From contig DWWN01000047.1 in NCBI GenBank assembly GCA_019119685.1, positions 25,631 to 89,630 on the forward strand: 64,000 bases of DNA, read 5' to 3'. The notes beneath the pieces are model-generated. The model did no database searches, was not told the origin of the DNA, and saw only the letters and a program-made list of their open reading frames with translations. Every line of letters starts with the position of its first letter. Positions within the stretch are counted from its first letter, which is position 1. The DNA is from Candidatus Faecalibacterium faecigallinarum. GTDB lineage: Bacteria > Bacillota > Clostridia > Oscillospirales > Ruminococcaceae. Shown here one piece after another: positions 31,464 to 40,837 of this stretch. A program made the translations under genes and the position numbers.

Positions 31464-32174
31464 TCAGCCTTCGTAGACCAGGGTACCCACATTTTCGCCC
31501 TGGACAGCCCGGGCGATGTTGTCGGGGTCGGCCAGGTCAAACACCAGGATGGGCAGCTTGTTGTCGCGGCAGAGGGTGGCTGCGGTGCCGTCCATGACGG
31601 CCAGCTGGTCCTCCAGCACCTTGGAGAAGGTGAGGGTGTCGTACTTTTTGGCGTCGGGGTACTTGTGGGGGTCCTTGTCGTAGACGCCGTCCACCATGGT
31701 GGCCTTGAACATCACGTCGGCGGACACTTCCACAGCCCGCAGGGCGGTGGCGGTGTCGGTGGAAAAGAAGGGGTTGCCGGTGCCGCCCCCAAAGACGGCC
31801 ACCTTGCCCGCCTCCATGGCGGCCAGGGCCGCCTTGCGGTCGAACACCGGGGCCACCTTAGGCATCTCGATGGAGGAGAACACCTCGCTGGGCACCCCCA
31901 GCTGGGCCAGCTTGTCCGAGACGGCCAGCGCGTTCATGACGGTGGCCAGCATCCCGATCTTGTCGGCCAGGGTGCGCTCCATCTTGCCGCTGGTGCGGCC
32001 GCGCCAGAAGTTGCCGCCGCCCACCACGATGCCGATCTGCACGCCCAAGTCATACGCCTTTTTCACGCCGCCGCAGATGGCGTCCATGGCGGCCTCGTCG
32101 AAGCCGGCGCCCTTTTCGCCGCCCAAAGCCTCGCCGCTGATCTTGAGAAGGATACGGTTATATTTCAATCCCAT
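31464..32174 (-). CDS. pyrH: UMP kinase
   Basis: YNRILLKISGEALGGEKG...IVVGGGNFWRG. Confidence 0.97.
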   Translation of the reverse strand: MGLKYNRILLKISGEALGGEKGAGFDEAAMDAICGGVKKAYDLGVQIGIVVGGGNFWRGRTSGKMERTLADKIGMLATVMNALAVSDKLAQLGVPSEVFSSIEMPKVAPVFDRKAALAAMEAGKVAVFGGGTGNPFFSTDTATALRAVEVSADVMFKATMVDGVYDKDPHKYPDAKKYDTLTFSKVLEDQLAVMDGTAATLCRDNKLPILVFDLADPDNIARAVQGENVGTLVYEG

Positions 32175-32260
32175 AACAGTTCACTCCACCTACAAAATAT
32201 CTCATTGTGCCTATTTTACAATAAAACGCGCTCAAAGTAAACAGGCAAACGGCCTTCCGC

Positions 32261-32968
32261 TCATAAACCTTTTGTGAACGTGCCGCGCAGCGCCCGCAGG
32301 GCCTGTTTCTGCTCCGGCGTGATGCGCCGGCTCTCCAGCGCCTTCTGGACCGCCTTGGCCCGCACCCAGGGGTCGAGGCGGGGTTCTGCCAGCCAGGGCC
32401 AGGCTGCCCGGGGCTGTTTGGCCAGCGCGGTGGCAAAGTACCAGGCCGCCATCATTCGCACATAATATTCCTCCGAGCGCACCGCCCCCGCCCATGCCAG
32501 GTACTCGGGCCGGAACGCGCCGTCCAGATAGTAGCGCATCAGCATCCCCAGCCCATAGCGGACGGTGTAGGTCTGCCCCGACCCGATCCACCGCCGCACC
32601 GGCTCCAGCAGCTCGGCGGTATGCCGGGCGAACACCGGCGGGCTGAAGGTGTCGCAGGTGGCCCAGTTGTCTATGTAGGGCAGGAAGGCTTCCGCCCCCG
32701 CCAGCGCGGCGGAAAAGTCCCGCTCCCGTTCCAGCACAAAGGCGTGGAGGTTGTTTTCCTCATAGTACCGGTGAGGCGCCGCCGCGAGGAAGGCCGCGGC
32801 CTCCCCGCTGCCGGCCAGCTCCCGGGCATACCGGCGCAGGTCCGGCGTCCGCACCCCGATCACCGCCTCCGGCGGCAGGCTGGGCAGCAGTTTCTGCTGG
32901 AACGCCTGGTACTGCTGATCCTGCATGGCGAACAGCCGCCCGCGGACTTTTTCTTCGATGGCAGACAT
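32261..32968 (-). CDS. DNA alkylation repair protein (AlkD-like)
   Basis: HEAT-like protein; IGVRTPDLRRYAREL...NWATCDTFS. Confidence 0.88.
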   Translation of the reverse strand: MSAIEEKVRGRLFAMQDQQYQAFQQKLLPSLPPEAVIGVRTPDLRRYARELAGSGEAAAFLAAAPHRYYEENNLHAFVLERERDFSAALAGAEAFLPYIDNWATCDTFSPPVFARHTAELLEPVRRWIGSGQTYTVRYGLGMLMRYYLDGAFRPEYLAWAGAVRSEEYYVRMMAAWYFATALAKQPRAAWPWLAEPRLDPWVRAKAVQKALESRRITPEQKQALRALRGTFTKGL

Positions 32969-33095
32969 GGCCTTTCCCCCTTTCGGCCTGCTTCCCTCTT
33001 ATCTTACCGGAAAGCGCCGCCGGTGTAAAGGCCGGATTTTGCAATTTTGCCTCTGGACTTTTGGCTTTGTCCATGGTATAATATCTGCCATAAGT

Positions 33096-33170
33096 GCGGG
33101 TATAGTACATCGGCTAGTATAACAGCCTTCCAAGCTGTGGAGGTCGGTTCGATTCCGATTACCCGCTCCA
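33096..33170 (+). tRNA. tRNA-Gly (anticodon TCC), CCA encoded
   Basis: GCGGGTA...CTTCCAA anticodon loop...GGTTCGATTCC...TACCCGC-T-CCA. Confidence 0.96.
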
Positions 33171-33172
33171 CT

Positions 33173-33212
33173 AAAAAGCAGCCTAGAAACGTAAATTTCT
33201 AGGCTGCTTTTT
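33173..33212 (+). terminator. Intrinsic terminator after tRNA-Gly
   Basis: AAAAAGCAGCCTAGAAA...TTTCTAGGCTGCTTTTT. Confidence 0.9.
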
Positions 33213-33300
33213 CTTTCGTGTACCGCACTTTGTACACACTTTTGAAATGTTCCCTGCGTTATGCCGCTTTAGCGGGGCGTTTTTTTGTTCTGCTGCCGGT

Positions 33301-33690
33301 TTATCCGATGTTCAGTTTCCGTTTCAGGGCTTCCTGCAGGACGCCGGAAAAGTTGATGTGGGCGGCTTCGGCTTCCTCGTTCAGCCAGGAAGGGATGGAC
33401 AGCGTCTTTTTGACCGCGCGGTTGTCCCGCCGGCGCTTAAAGGCCAAGGCGTCGAACGGTATGGCCACCACAAAATCTCCCTGTTCGAGGCGAAGCTGTG
33501 CCGGGTCGGACGGCACAGGCGGCTCTGCGCAGTCCTCCAGCATCAGGCCGACGGCATCCTGCGCCATCTCCACCGCTTCCTCGAGGGTGTCCCCCTGCGT
33601 GAAGCATCCCTCAATATCCGGGAACGAGACGGAATAGCCCACAGCTTCGGGATGAAAAACTGCAGGATAATAACGGATGTTCTTCATCAT
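33301..33690 (-). CDS. hicB: HicB family antitoxin
   Basis: YYPAVFHPEAVGYSVSFPDIEGCFTQGDTLEEAVEMAQDAV. Confidence 0.9.
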   Translation of the reverse strand: MMKNIRYYPAVFHPEAVGYSVSFPDIEGCFTQGDTLEEAVEMAQDAVGLMLEDCAEPPVPSDPAQLRLEQGDFVVAIPFDALAFKRRRDNRAVKKTLSIPSWLNEEAEAAHINFSGVLQEALKRKLNIG

Positions 33691-33717
33691 ACAGCTCCTC
33701 CTTTTCATCGGGGCAGG

Positions 33718-33906
33718 TTATTTCAGCCCTGCCATTTTCAGGATGCTTTTCTCCGTGCCGGGTTTCAAATCCTTTGCGTGGAACGGGACGATCACCGTCT
33801 TGCCGGTCTGCGGATTTCGGTACTTCCGGTGCGAGCCGGTGGAACTTACATAGACAAATCCATTCGCCTGCAGCAGTTTGACGATTTCTTTCGGCGTCAT
33901 CGGCAT
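33718..33906 (-). CDS. hicA: HicA family toxin
   Basis: MPMTPKEIVKLLQANGFVYVSSTGSHRKYRNPQTGKTVIVPFHAKDLKPGTEKSILKMAGLK. Confidence 0.92.
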   Translation of the reverse strand: MPMTPKEIVKLLQANGFVYVSSTGSHRKYRNPQTGKTVIVPFHAKDLKPGTEKSILKMAGLK

Positions 33907-33934
33907 TTCAACGCACCTCCGTTCCATTATCTTT

Positions 33935-33963
33935 ATAATAGCACGTATGATACGTATTGTCAA
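33935..33963 (-). promoter_or_regulatory. hicAB promoter with palindromic operator
   Basis: Minus TTGACA (33958-33963) -17- TATTAT (33935-33940); palindrome ACGTATGATACGT at 33943-33955 in the spacer. Confidence 0.75.
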
Positions 33964-33964
33964 G

Positions 33965-33993
33965 AAAAGCCCGGGGGCGTCCCGGGCTTTTTT
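33965..33993. terminator. Intrinsic terminator downstream of abi gene
   Basis: AAAAGCCCGGG...CCCGGGCTTTTTT. Confidence 0.85.
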
Positions 33994-33995
33994 GC

Positions 33996-34892
33996 TTAGG
34001 CATATTCCGCTTCGCTTTTCAACAGCTGTTTGTAATTTTGGGGAAAGCCAATACATTCCAATACGATGTGAGACCGGTATTTTTCTATGCAAACACACAA
34101 TTCCGCGCAAAACTTTTCTTTCGCTTCCCGTGCAGGCAAAAACCGAACGAGCGCCAAAACAGCCGCAAACAAGGTATCGACAAGCACTTCCGGGTGATTT
34201 TTCAAGTAATACCGTCCAAGCTGCACGGATGGACGGAATACTACATTGTACAATCTGGCCCCATGACAGCATTTGTTCCGCAGTACAGACAGCACGTGCA
34301 TATGATTTGCAAAAACCATCCGTGTCTTTCCACAGGAGGCGGCGATCGCATTTTGTTCAGAACTATACATCGCGCGGTATAATGTAGACAGCGAAGACAT
34401 CGAGAGCAGCTCAACCATCACCCAGAGCGGCATCTTATCGTCATATTTATCTTGATGATGCTTGATGACAAGACTGTCCTGATGTCTTTTTTCTTCTTTT
34501 TGCAGTGAATCCAAGACGAGCTTATGCAGTTCCGGCCTGAAAAAATTTGCCGGATCGTAATGACCAGCATAGGGAGGCTCCATGCACTTTGCCATGGCAA
34601 AGCCGTTTGCGATTCGAGCTCGAAGCATCGTTTCCACGCATTCCAGTCCATCCCGCAAAATACCACGCAACGCTTCATCAAAAAGGTAAATCTCTTTGAC
34701 CTGTTCAAAAGATGTTCCTTCTATGTAATCCTGCCCGTTCTTTGCACGGAACTGCAGCGCATATCCTGTAAATCTATAATAGTTTACATTCGACAGAAAT
34801 GTCACTGCATCAGATTTGGAATCCAGATACATTCCATGTTCCACAAGGCGGTCTACCTGCTGTTGGAACGACAAAGGCTTTTTCAAATCCAT
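33996..34892 (-). CDS. Abi_2/AbiD-AbiF family abortive infection protein (HEPN)
   Basis: MDLKKPLSFQQQVDRLVEHGM...NVNYYRFTGYALQF...; HEPN-type RNKCCH (Rx4H); SD GGAGG before ATG at 34892. Confidence 0.88.
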   Translation of the reverse strand: MDLKKPLSFQQQVDRLVEHGMYLDSKSDAVTFLSNVNYYRFTGYALQFRAKNGQDYIEGTSFEQVKEIYLFDEALRGILRDGLECVETMLRARIANGFAMAKCMEPPYAGHYDPANFFRPELHKLVLDSLQKEEKRHQDSLVIKHHQDKYDDKMPLWVMVELLSMSSLSTLYRAMYSSEQNAIAASCGKTRMVFANHMHVLSVLRNKCCHGARLYNVVFRPSVQLGRYYLKNHPEVLVDTLFAAVLALVRFLPAREAKEKFCAELCVCIEKYRSHIVLECIGFPQNYKQLLKSEAEYA

Positions 34893-34907
34893 GACTTTCC
34901 TCCACAA

Positions 34908-34978
34908 TAAGGAAGGCCGGGCATCCTGCGACGCCCGGCCTTGGCCCCCGAAAGGATATTCCCACGGGCAGCTCTGTT
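34908..34978 (-). ncRNA. Candidate abiF-type structured RNA 5' of the Abi gene
   Basis: Minus promoter TTGCTA (35008-35013) -17- TATACT (34985-34990). RNA GCUGCCCGUGGGAAUAUCCUUUCGGGGGCC + hairpin AAGGCCGGGC-N10-GCCCGGCCUU (34913-34942). Confidence 0.65.
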
Positions 34979-35053
34979 ATAGATAGTATACTCCAAATCT
35001 TTTTCCATAGCAACTCTATCGGAAAAATTTTACAAATTTCTATAGGTTGCGCA

Positions 35054-35080
35054 AAAAGCCCGGGAAGTTCCCGGGCTTTT
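35054..35080. terminator. Bidirectional intrinsic terminator
   Basis: AAAAGCCCGGGAA-G-TTCCCGGGCTTTT palindrome. Confidence 0.85.
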
Positions 35081-35089
35081 GCCGTCTTT

Positions 35090-35848
35090 TCACATCACCG
35101 CCAGGCGGAGCAGGCCCAGCGCCAGCAGGTGGGCCGGGTAGAACCAGTAGAAAAACCACTTGGCGAAGCGCTGGCCGTGCTCTGCGCGCCGGCCATTGTA
35201 GAGGTACAGGATGGCCGCGGCGGCCAGGGCCACGCCCGCCGCGCCGCCCAGGCTGGCCAGCAGCTGGAGCCAGATCGGCCGGCCCGCGCCGCTCAGCCAG
35301 AGCAGCCACCAGAACAGGAGCACTGCCCAGAAAAAGGCCCACCTGGCCTTCCGGCGGCTGCCTTTCGCCCAGGCGAACAGCAGGGTGTAAGCCGGCGCCA
35401 GCAAACTCCAATCGCTGGGCAGGATGACGGTGAGCAAAGTCAGCCCGGCCTGCGCCAGACGCCGCAGCAGGCCGGAGCGGATCTTCTCCCCCGCTTCCAA
35501 AATCAGAAAGCAGACCAGCAGGGTGAAGATCATGTTCATGCCGCAATAGTCCAGCACGGCCCCTTTGGTAAAGGCCAGGCAGAAGGGCACTTCGGACAGC
35601 GCCGCAAAGGCGGCCAGCCGCAGCCCGTACCGCCTTTTCGAGCGGGTGTAGCCGTACCCTTCCACCAAAAACCAGCACATGACCGGCGCGGTGAAATACC
35701 CCACGTCGGTAAAAACTTCGGTCCAGAAAGCCCCCGGCGTCATGAAAATCTGGGCGATATGGTTGAGCAGCATGGTGAACATGGCGATGTACTTGATGGC
35801 GTCCCGGCTGAGGACGCCGCGCCCGCCGGCCTGTTCCTGTGTATCCAT
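35090..35848 (-). CDS. TraX family membrane protein
   Basis: RDAIKYIAMFTMLLNHIAQIF...VMCWFLVEGYGYTRSKRRYGLRLAAFAALSEVPF. Confidence 0.85.
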   Translation of the reverse strand: MDTQEQAGGRGVLSRDAIKYIAMFTMLLNHIAQIFMTPGAFWTEVFTDVGYFTAPVMCWFLVEGYGYTRSKRRYGLRLAAFAALSEVPFCLAFTKGAVLDYCGMNMIFTLLVCFLILEAGEKIRSGLLRRLAQAGLTLLTVILPSDWSLLAPAYTLLFAWAKGSRRKARWAFFWAVLLFWWLLWLSGAGRPIWLQLLASLGGAAGVALAAAAILYLYNGRRAEHGQRFAKWFFYWFYPAHLLALGLLRLAVM

Positions 35849-35915
35849 TCCAAACGCGCCTCCCTTTTCTTCTATGATACCACGCCTTCCTTGAGATGGG
35901 CTTGAGATTTCGCGC

Positions 35916-36932
35916 TCAGGCCCGCCGGTTCTTTCCGGCGGCGTCCTGCACCAGGCCCAGAACGGTGACAGCCGCCCCGTACAGGATGCCCGCCACCGGC
36001 CAGACCAGCCAGGAATAGGCCCAGTTTCCGGTCGGGATGCTGTAGGCCAGGTATCCGGCCACCACGACCAGCCAATAGATCAGGCTGACCGCTTCCACCA
36101 CCTGTTTGCGGGCCTTGTTGCGGCGGGTGTAATCCCCTTCTTCCAGCAGGCGCTGCATGGCTTCCCAGCGGGTCCCGCCATACACCAGCGCGAACACCCC
36201 CAGCCCAAACAAAGCCAGCAGGGCGCAGACGGATGCCGGGAACCAGGGGCTGTATTCCTCCTGTCCGGCAGGCGAAACGGCCAGCACCATAAACAGGGGC
36301 ACCGCCGCCAAAATACACAGGCAGACACCAACTGTATTCAGCCGGGTATAATGCCGGCGGAAGTCCTGTTGGCGCTGGCGCACCATCCCGGCCACGCCGT
36401 ACTCGGTCTCAAAGGGTTCCTTTTCCAAAAAGTGAAAAGGTTCCATTTTTGCGTCGCAGGCAATGAAGAGCGCCACCGCCGCGGCCACCATCAACAGCAG
36501 GATCACGATCCCGATGCCGCCGGCGGCGTTCTCGGTCAGGCGTGCGTCGGGCGCTTCGCTCAGGCCGCCCAGCATCAGCAGCACAATGGGTGAAAAGATA
36601 CACAGCGCCACCCCCAAGGCCAGCCACGGCGCGTTGCGCCGGCTCAGGTCCAGATAGGCCGAGGCTTCTTCCATCGTCACCCGGCGCAGGGGGCTGTCCC
36701 CGCTGTCGGGCAGGAGGGAAATGTCCGGGACCTCCAGCTCGTCTTTCAAAAGATAGTCGGTGCTCACGCCAAACAGGTGGCTCATCTGAAGGATGCGCTC
36801 CAGGTCGGGCACCGACTGTGCTCCCTCCCACTTGCTGACCGACTGGCGGCTGACGTTCAGCTGCTGAGCCAGCTCCTCCTGGGACCAGCCCGCCTTCTTG
36901 CGCAGGGCAATGATCTTATCTGCCAAAATCAT
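35916..36932 (-). CDS. XRE family transcriptional regulator with membrane domain
   Basis: HTH MILADKIIALRKKAGWSQEELAQQLNVSRQSVSKWEGAQSVPDLERIL plus TM segments. Confidence 0.9.
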   Translation of the reverse strand: MILADKIIALRKKAGWSQEELAQQLNVSRQSVSKWEGAQSVPDLERILQMSHLFGVSTDYLLKDELEVPDISLLPDSGDSPLRRVTMEEASAYLDLSRRNAPWLALGVALCIFSPIVLLMLGGLSEAPDARLTENAAGGIGIVILLLMVAAAVALFIACDAKMEPFHFLEKEPFETEYGVAGMVRQRQQDFRRHYTRLNTVGVCLCILAAVPLFMVLAVSPAGQEEYSPWFPASVCALLALFGLGVFALVYGGTRWEAMQRLLEEGDYTRRNKARKQVVEAVSLIYWLVVVAGYLAYSIPTGNWAYSWLVWPVAGILYGAAVTVLGLVQDAAGKNRRA

Positions 36933-37067
36933 GGTTCGTTCCTCCTTTGTCCGTGCAGCAGCGTGCCGGTTTGTGTTCTGGCTATATTGTACACAAACGC
37001 GCGGTTTCAGGGAAGAAAGCGGGCTTGGCAATCTGTCAACCAGCAGTTGCGGACCGCCGAAACCGGC

Positions 37068-37742
37068 TCACCATCCACGGGCGGCGGGGTCCAGCTGGCC
37101 GGCGGCGGTGTAGAGCAGGGCGTTGCAGATGGCGGCGGCGACGCTGCTGCCGCCCTTGCGTCCCATGGCGGCGATGGCCGGGACGCCGAGGCGCTGGCAG
37201 ACTGCCATCAGGCGCTCTTTGCTCTCCACCACGTTGACAAAGCCCACCGGCACCCCGATGACGAGGGCGGGGCGGAAGTCTCCCTGCTCCATAGCGTCGC
37301 AGAGGGCAAACAGGGCGGTGGGGGCGTTGCCCACCGCAAAGACGGCCCCCGGGTGGGCTGCCGCCGCATGGTGCATGGCGGCCACCGCGCGGGTGGTGCC
37401 GGCGGCTTTGGCGGCTGCCGCCACTGCCGGGTCGGCCATGTAGCAGTAAGCCGCGCCCCCCAGCTTTGCCAGGGTGGGCTTGCTCACCCCGGCCAGGGCC
37501 ATGTTGGTGTCGGTGACGATGACGCCGCCGGCGGCCAGGGCCGCCGCGCCCTTGGCGGCGGCGCCGGGGGTAAAGCGGAGGGTCTCCGCATAGTCAAAAT
37601 CGGCGGTGGCGTGGATGACCCGGCGGACCACCGCCTCCTGCTCGGGCGGGACGGTGACGCCCCGCGCCGCCAGCTCCTGCGCGATGATGGCAAGGCTGGT
37701 CCGCTCGATGTCGCCGGGCAGATGATGCTGAACAGTGCTCAA
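37068..37742 (-). CDS. cbiC: Precorrin-8X/cobalt-precorrin-8 methylmutase
   Basis: RVIHATADFDYAETLRF...VGNAPTALFAL. Confidence 0.93.
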   Translation of the reverse strand: MSTVQHHLPGDIERTSLAIIAQELAARGVTVPPEQEAVVRRVIHATADFDYAETLRFTPGAAAKGAAALAAGGVIVTDTNMALAGVSKPTLAKLGGAAYCYMADPAVAAAAKAAGTTRAVAAMHHAAAAHPGAVFAVGNAPTALFALCDAMEQGDFRPALVIGVPVGFVNVVESKERLMAVCQRLGVPAIAAMGRKGGSSVAAAICNALLYTAAGQLDPAARGW

Positions 37743-38251
37743 AATTCCACCCCCTTGCGGGCGGTGACGCCCTTTTCATACGGGTGGCGGCAGCACCGCA
37801 TCTCGGTGGAATAGTCGGCCAGCTCCTCCATCCAGGGGGCGGGGGCGCGGCCGGTCAGGACCACTTCCTGCCCGGCGGGGCGCTCCCGCACCGCCCGTTC
37901 CAGCAGCGCCCGATCCACCATGTCCAGCTGCCAGGCGGCGCACGCCTCGTCCAAAATCAGCAGGTCGGCCGGGCGGGCCAGGGCAGCGGCGAGGTTTGCG
38001 TTCTGCACGGCGCGGGCGGCGGCCTTTTCCGCCTCGTCCATCTGAAAGACGAACTTCTGTCCCGCCTTGCCCCGGTAGATCTCGGCCCCCAGCTGGCGCA
38101 GCAGGGGCACTTCGCCGGTGTCCGCCCCTTTCAAAAACTGGACGATCACCACACGGCAGCCGTTGCCCAGCGCCCGCAGCGCCAGGCCCATGGCGGCCGT
38201 GGTCTTGCCCTTGCCCTCGCCCCAGTAAAGGTGTACCAGTCCAAGCTCCAT
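37739..38251 (-). CDS. cobO: Cob(I)yrinic acid a,c-diamide adenosyltransferase
   Basis: HLYWGEGKGKTTAAMGLALRALG...VVLTGRAPAPWMEELADYSTEM. Confidence 0.93.
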   Translation of the reverse strand: MELGLVHLYWGEGKGKTTAAMGLALRALGNGCRVVIVQFLKGADTGEVPLLRQLGAEIYRGKAGQKFVFQMDEAEKAAARAVQNANLAAALARPADLLILDEACAAWQLDMVDRALLERAVRERPAGQEVVLTGRAPAPWMEELADYSTEMRCCRHPYEKGVTARKGVEF

Positions 38252-38252
38252 A

Positions 38253-39758
38253 TCAAACCTCCATCATGCGGTAAATGGCGTCCATGTCCAGCGCGCCGCG
38301 CACTGCGGCGGCCAGACGGTCGAATTCCTGTTCCTGAAAGGCGGCGTGGGACAAAGGCGCGGCCTTGACCGGGTCGATGCCCTTGCGCCGGCACAGCGCG
38401 TCCGCCAGGCGGGCGGTGGCCTCGCCGGTGTCGAACAGGCCGTGCAGGTAGGTGCCGCAGGCAGAACCCGCCGCACAGCCGTCGGTGCGGCCGTCCGCCA
38501 GGCGGCAGAAGGGTTCCCCGCCGCGCACCTCGGTGCGGCCCATGTGGATCTCGTAGCCTTCCAGTCTGGCCCCGGCAAAGGGACCGGCCAGGGCCGTGCC
38601 TGTGACGCGGGTGCGGGTCTTTTCGGGGTAGAACACGGTGTCCGCCGGCAGCAGGCCCAGCCCCCGCATCACGGCCCCCGCCTCGCCTTCGGCGCCGCCG
38701 GGGTCGGCGATGGTGCGGCCCAGCATCTGGTAGCCGCCGCAGATGCCCAGCACCGGCGTGCCGGCGGCCGCCAGCTTCAAAATGGCGGCTTCCAGCCCGC
38801 TCTCGCGCAGCCACAGCAGGTCGGACAGGGTGCTCTTGGTCCCCGGCAGGATGACCGCGTCCGGCTTTCCCAGCGCCCGCGCCCCCGTCACATACCGCAC
38901 CCCCACCAGAGGGTGCTGTTCCAGCGGCGCAAAGTCGGTAAAGTTGGAGATGCGGGGCAGCCGGACGACCGCCACGTCCAGGGGCTTGTGAGCCTCGGTG
39001 CACGCCAGGCCGGGGGCCAGGGAGTCCTCGTCGTCGATCTCCACCTGGACGTAGGGCACCACCCCCACCACCGGGACGCCGGTCTTTTCTTCCAGCGGGG
39101 CCAGGCCGGGGCGGAGGATCTCCACGTCCCCGCGGAACTTGTTGATGACCAGCCCCTTGATGCGGGCCCGCTCCTCAGGCTCGAGCAGGGCGACGGTGCC
39201 GTACAGCTGGGCGAACACCCCGCCCCGGTCGATGTCGCCCGCCAGCAGGACGGGGGCGTCCACCAGTTTGGCAAGGCCCATGTTGACGATGTCGTCCGCC
39301 TTCAGGTTGATCTCGGCGGGGCTGCCCGCCCCCTCGATGACGATGACGTCGTATTCGGCGGCCAGGCTCTCGTAGGCCGCCAGGACCTCGGGGATCAGCT
39401 GCTTTTTATAGCGGAAGTATTCCCGGGCGGGCATCTGGCCCCGCACCTGTCCCATCACGATCACCTGGCTGCCCACGTCGCTGGAAGGTTTGAGCAGGAT
39501 GGGGTTCATCCGCACGTCCGGTTCCACCCCGGCGGCGGCGGCCTGCACCGCCTGGGCCCGGCCCATCTCGAGGCCGTCCCGGGTGACGGCGCTGTTCAAG
39601 GCCATGTTCTGGCTTTTGAAGGGGGCGCAGCGCAGCCCGTCCTGTTTGAAGATGCGGCACAGCGCCGCGCACAGCAGGCTTTTGCCCGCCCCGGACATGG
39701 TGCCCTGCACCATGATGCAGCGGGCCCGGCGGCCTGCCGGACGATTCAGTTCCCGCAT
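38253..39758 (-). CDS. cobQ: Cobyric acid synthase
   Basis: MVQGTMSGAGKSLLCAALCRIFKQDG...APFKSQNMALNS; glutaminase GICGGYQMLG. Confidence 0.95.
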   Translation of the reverse strand: MRELNRPAGRRARCIMVQGTMSGAGKSLLCAALCRIFKQDGLRCAPFKSQNMALNSAVTRDGLEMGRAQAVQAAAAGVEPDVRMNPILLKPSSDVGSQVIVMGQVRGQMPAREYFRYKKQLIPEVLAAYESLAAEYDVIVIEGAGSPAEINLKADDIVNMGLAKLVDAPVLLAGDIDRGGVFAQLYGTVALLEPEERARIKGLVINKFRGDVEILRPGLAPLEEKTGVPVVGVVPYVQVEIDDEDSLAPGLACTEAHKPLDVAVVRLPRISNFTDFAPLEQHPLVGVRYVTGARALGKPDAVILPGTKSTLSDLLWLRESGLEAAILKLAAAGTPVLGICGGYQMLGRTIADPGGAEGEAGAVMRGLGLLPADTVFYPEKTRTRVTGTALAGPFAGARLEGYEIHMGRTEVRGGEPFCRLADGRTDGCAAGSACGTYLHGLFDTGEATARLADALCRRKGIDPVKAAPLSHAAFQEQEFDRLAAAVRGALDMDAIYRMMEV

Positions 39759-40837
39759 CCCAGCACCTCCCCAAGGGCCGCCAGCAGGCGGTCGTTTTCG
39801 GGCCCGGTGCGCACCGCCGTGCGGTACCAGCCGGGGCCGAGGCCGTGGTAATTGCCGCAGCTGCGCAGCAAAATGCCGCGCCGGCGCAGCGGCTCGATCA
39901 GGGGCGTTTCGCACCGGAACAGCAGGTAATTGGCCTCCCCAGGGACCACCCGGCAGCCCAGAGCCTTCAGGCCCGCCGCCAGCCGGGGCCGCTGGGCCGC
40001 GATCAGCGCCTGGACGGCCTCCACATAGCCGGTCTCCCGCAGGGCCGCCAGGCCGGCAGCCTGGGCCGGGGTAGAGACCGCCCAGGGCTGACCCGCCGCC
40101 CGCAGCTTTGCCAGCAGGGCGGTGCCGGCGCACAGGGCGTACCCCAGCCGCACCCCGGCCATCCCGTACAGCTTGGTGAAGGCTTTCAGGATCAGCAGGC
40201 TGCCCCCGTCCAGCGCCCCTTTCAGGGTGTGGGCGGCGGGATCGGCCAGGAAATCCCCAAAGCACTCGTCCAGAACCAGCAGGGCCCCCGCCTGCCGGCA
40301 GCGTTCCAGCACCCGCAGCAGCAGGGGCCGCGGGCTGGTCAGCCCGGTGGGGTTGTTGGGCTCGCAGAGAAAGACCATCCCCACCCCCGGCCGGATGGCC
40401 TCCAGAAAGCCCTCGTCCAGCCGGAAGCCCTCCGCCTCCCGCAGCAGATACCGCTCCACCGTGCAGCCCACGGCGTCCAGCGCGGCTTCGTACTCGGCAA
40501 AGGCCGGGGCCGTGACCAGCGCACGGCCCGGCCGCAGGGCCAGCGCCGCCCGCCAGATCAAATCGGCCGCGCCGTTGCCGCACAGCACCCATTCCGCCGG
40601 CACCCCTTCGGCCTGCCCAATGGCCTCCGACAGGGCCCGGCAGAGGGGGTCGGGGTAGCGGTCGCAGCCGGGGGCGCAGGCGGCCAGCGCCGCCGCCACC
40701 CCCGCCGGCATCCCCAGCGGGCTGACGTTGGCCGAAACATCCAGCAGCGGGGCTTTTGCGCCGTATTCGGCGGCAAAGCCGGCCCAGTCCCCGCCGTGGG
40801 TCAGGACGGTTTGGTTCGTTTTTCTGGTCATATCCAC
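39746..40837 (-). CDS. cobD: Threonine-phosphate decarboxylase (PLP aminotransferase fold)
   Basis: HGGDW...[22 protein letters not shown]; within cob operon. Confidence 0.9.
   Translation of the reverse strand: MDMTRKTNQTVLTHGGDWAGFAAEYGAKAPLLDVSANVSPLGMPAGVAAALAACAPGCDRYPDPLCRALSEAIGQAEGVPAEWVLCGNGAADLIWRAALALRPGRALVTAPAFAEYEAALDAVGCTVERYLLREAEGFRLDEGFLEAIRPGVGMVFLCEPNNPTGLTSPRPLLLRVLERCRQAGALLVLDECFGDFLADPAAHTLKGALDGGSLLILKAFTKLYGMAGVRLGYALCAGTALLAKLRAAGQPWAVSTPAQAAGLAALRETGYVEAVQALIAAQRPRLAAGLKALGCRVVPGEANYLLFRCETPLIEPLRRRGILLRSCGNYHGLGPGWYRTAVRTGPENDRLLAALGEVLGCGN

Noticed and set aside
33096-35080. Integrated prophage/ICE at tRNA-Gly
   Set aside because: No integrase or att duplication seen; only TA/Abi genes present
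38253-40592. 779-aa extended ORF through cobQ
   Set aside because: N-terminal part is out-of-frame reading of cobD; real CobQ start is at 39758
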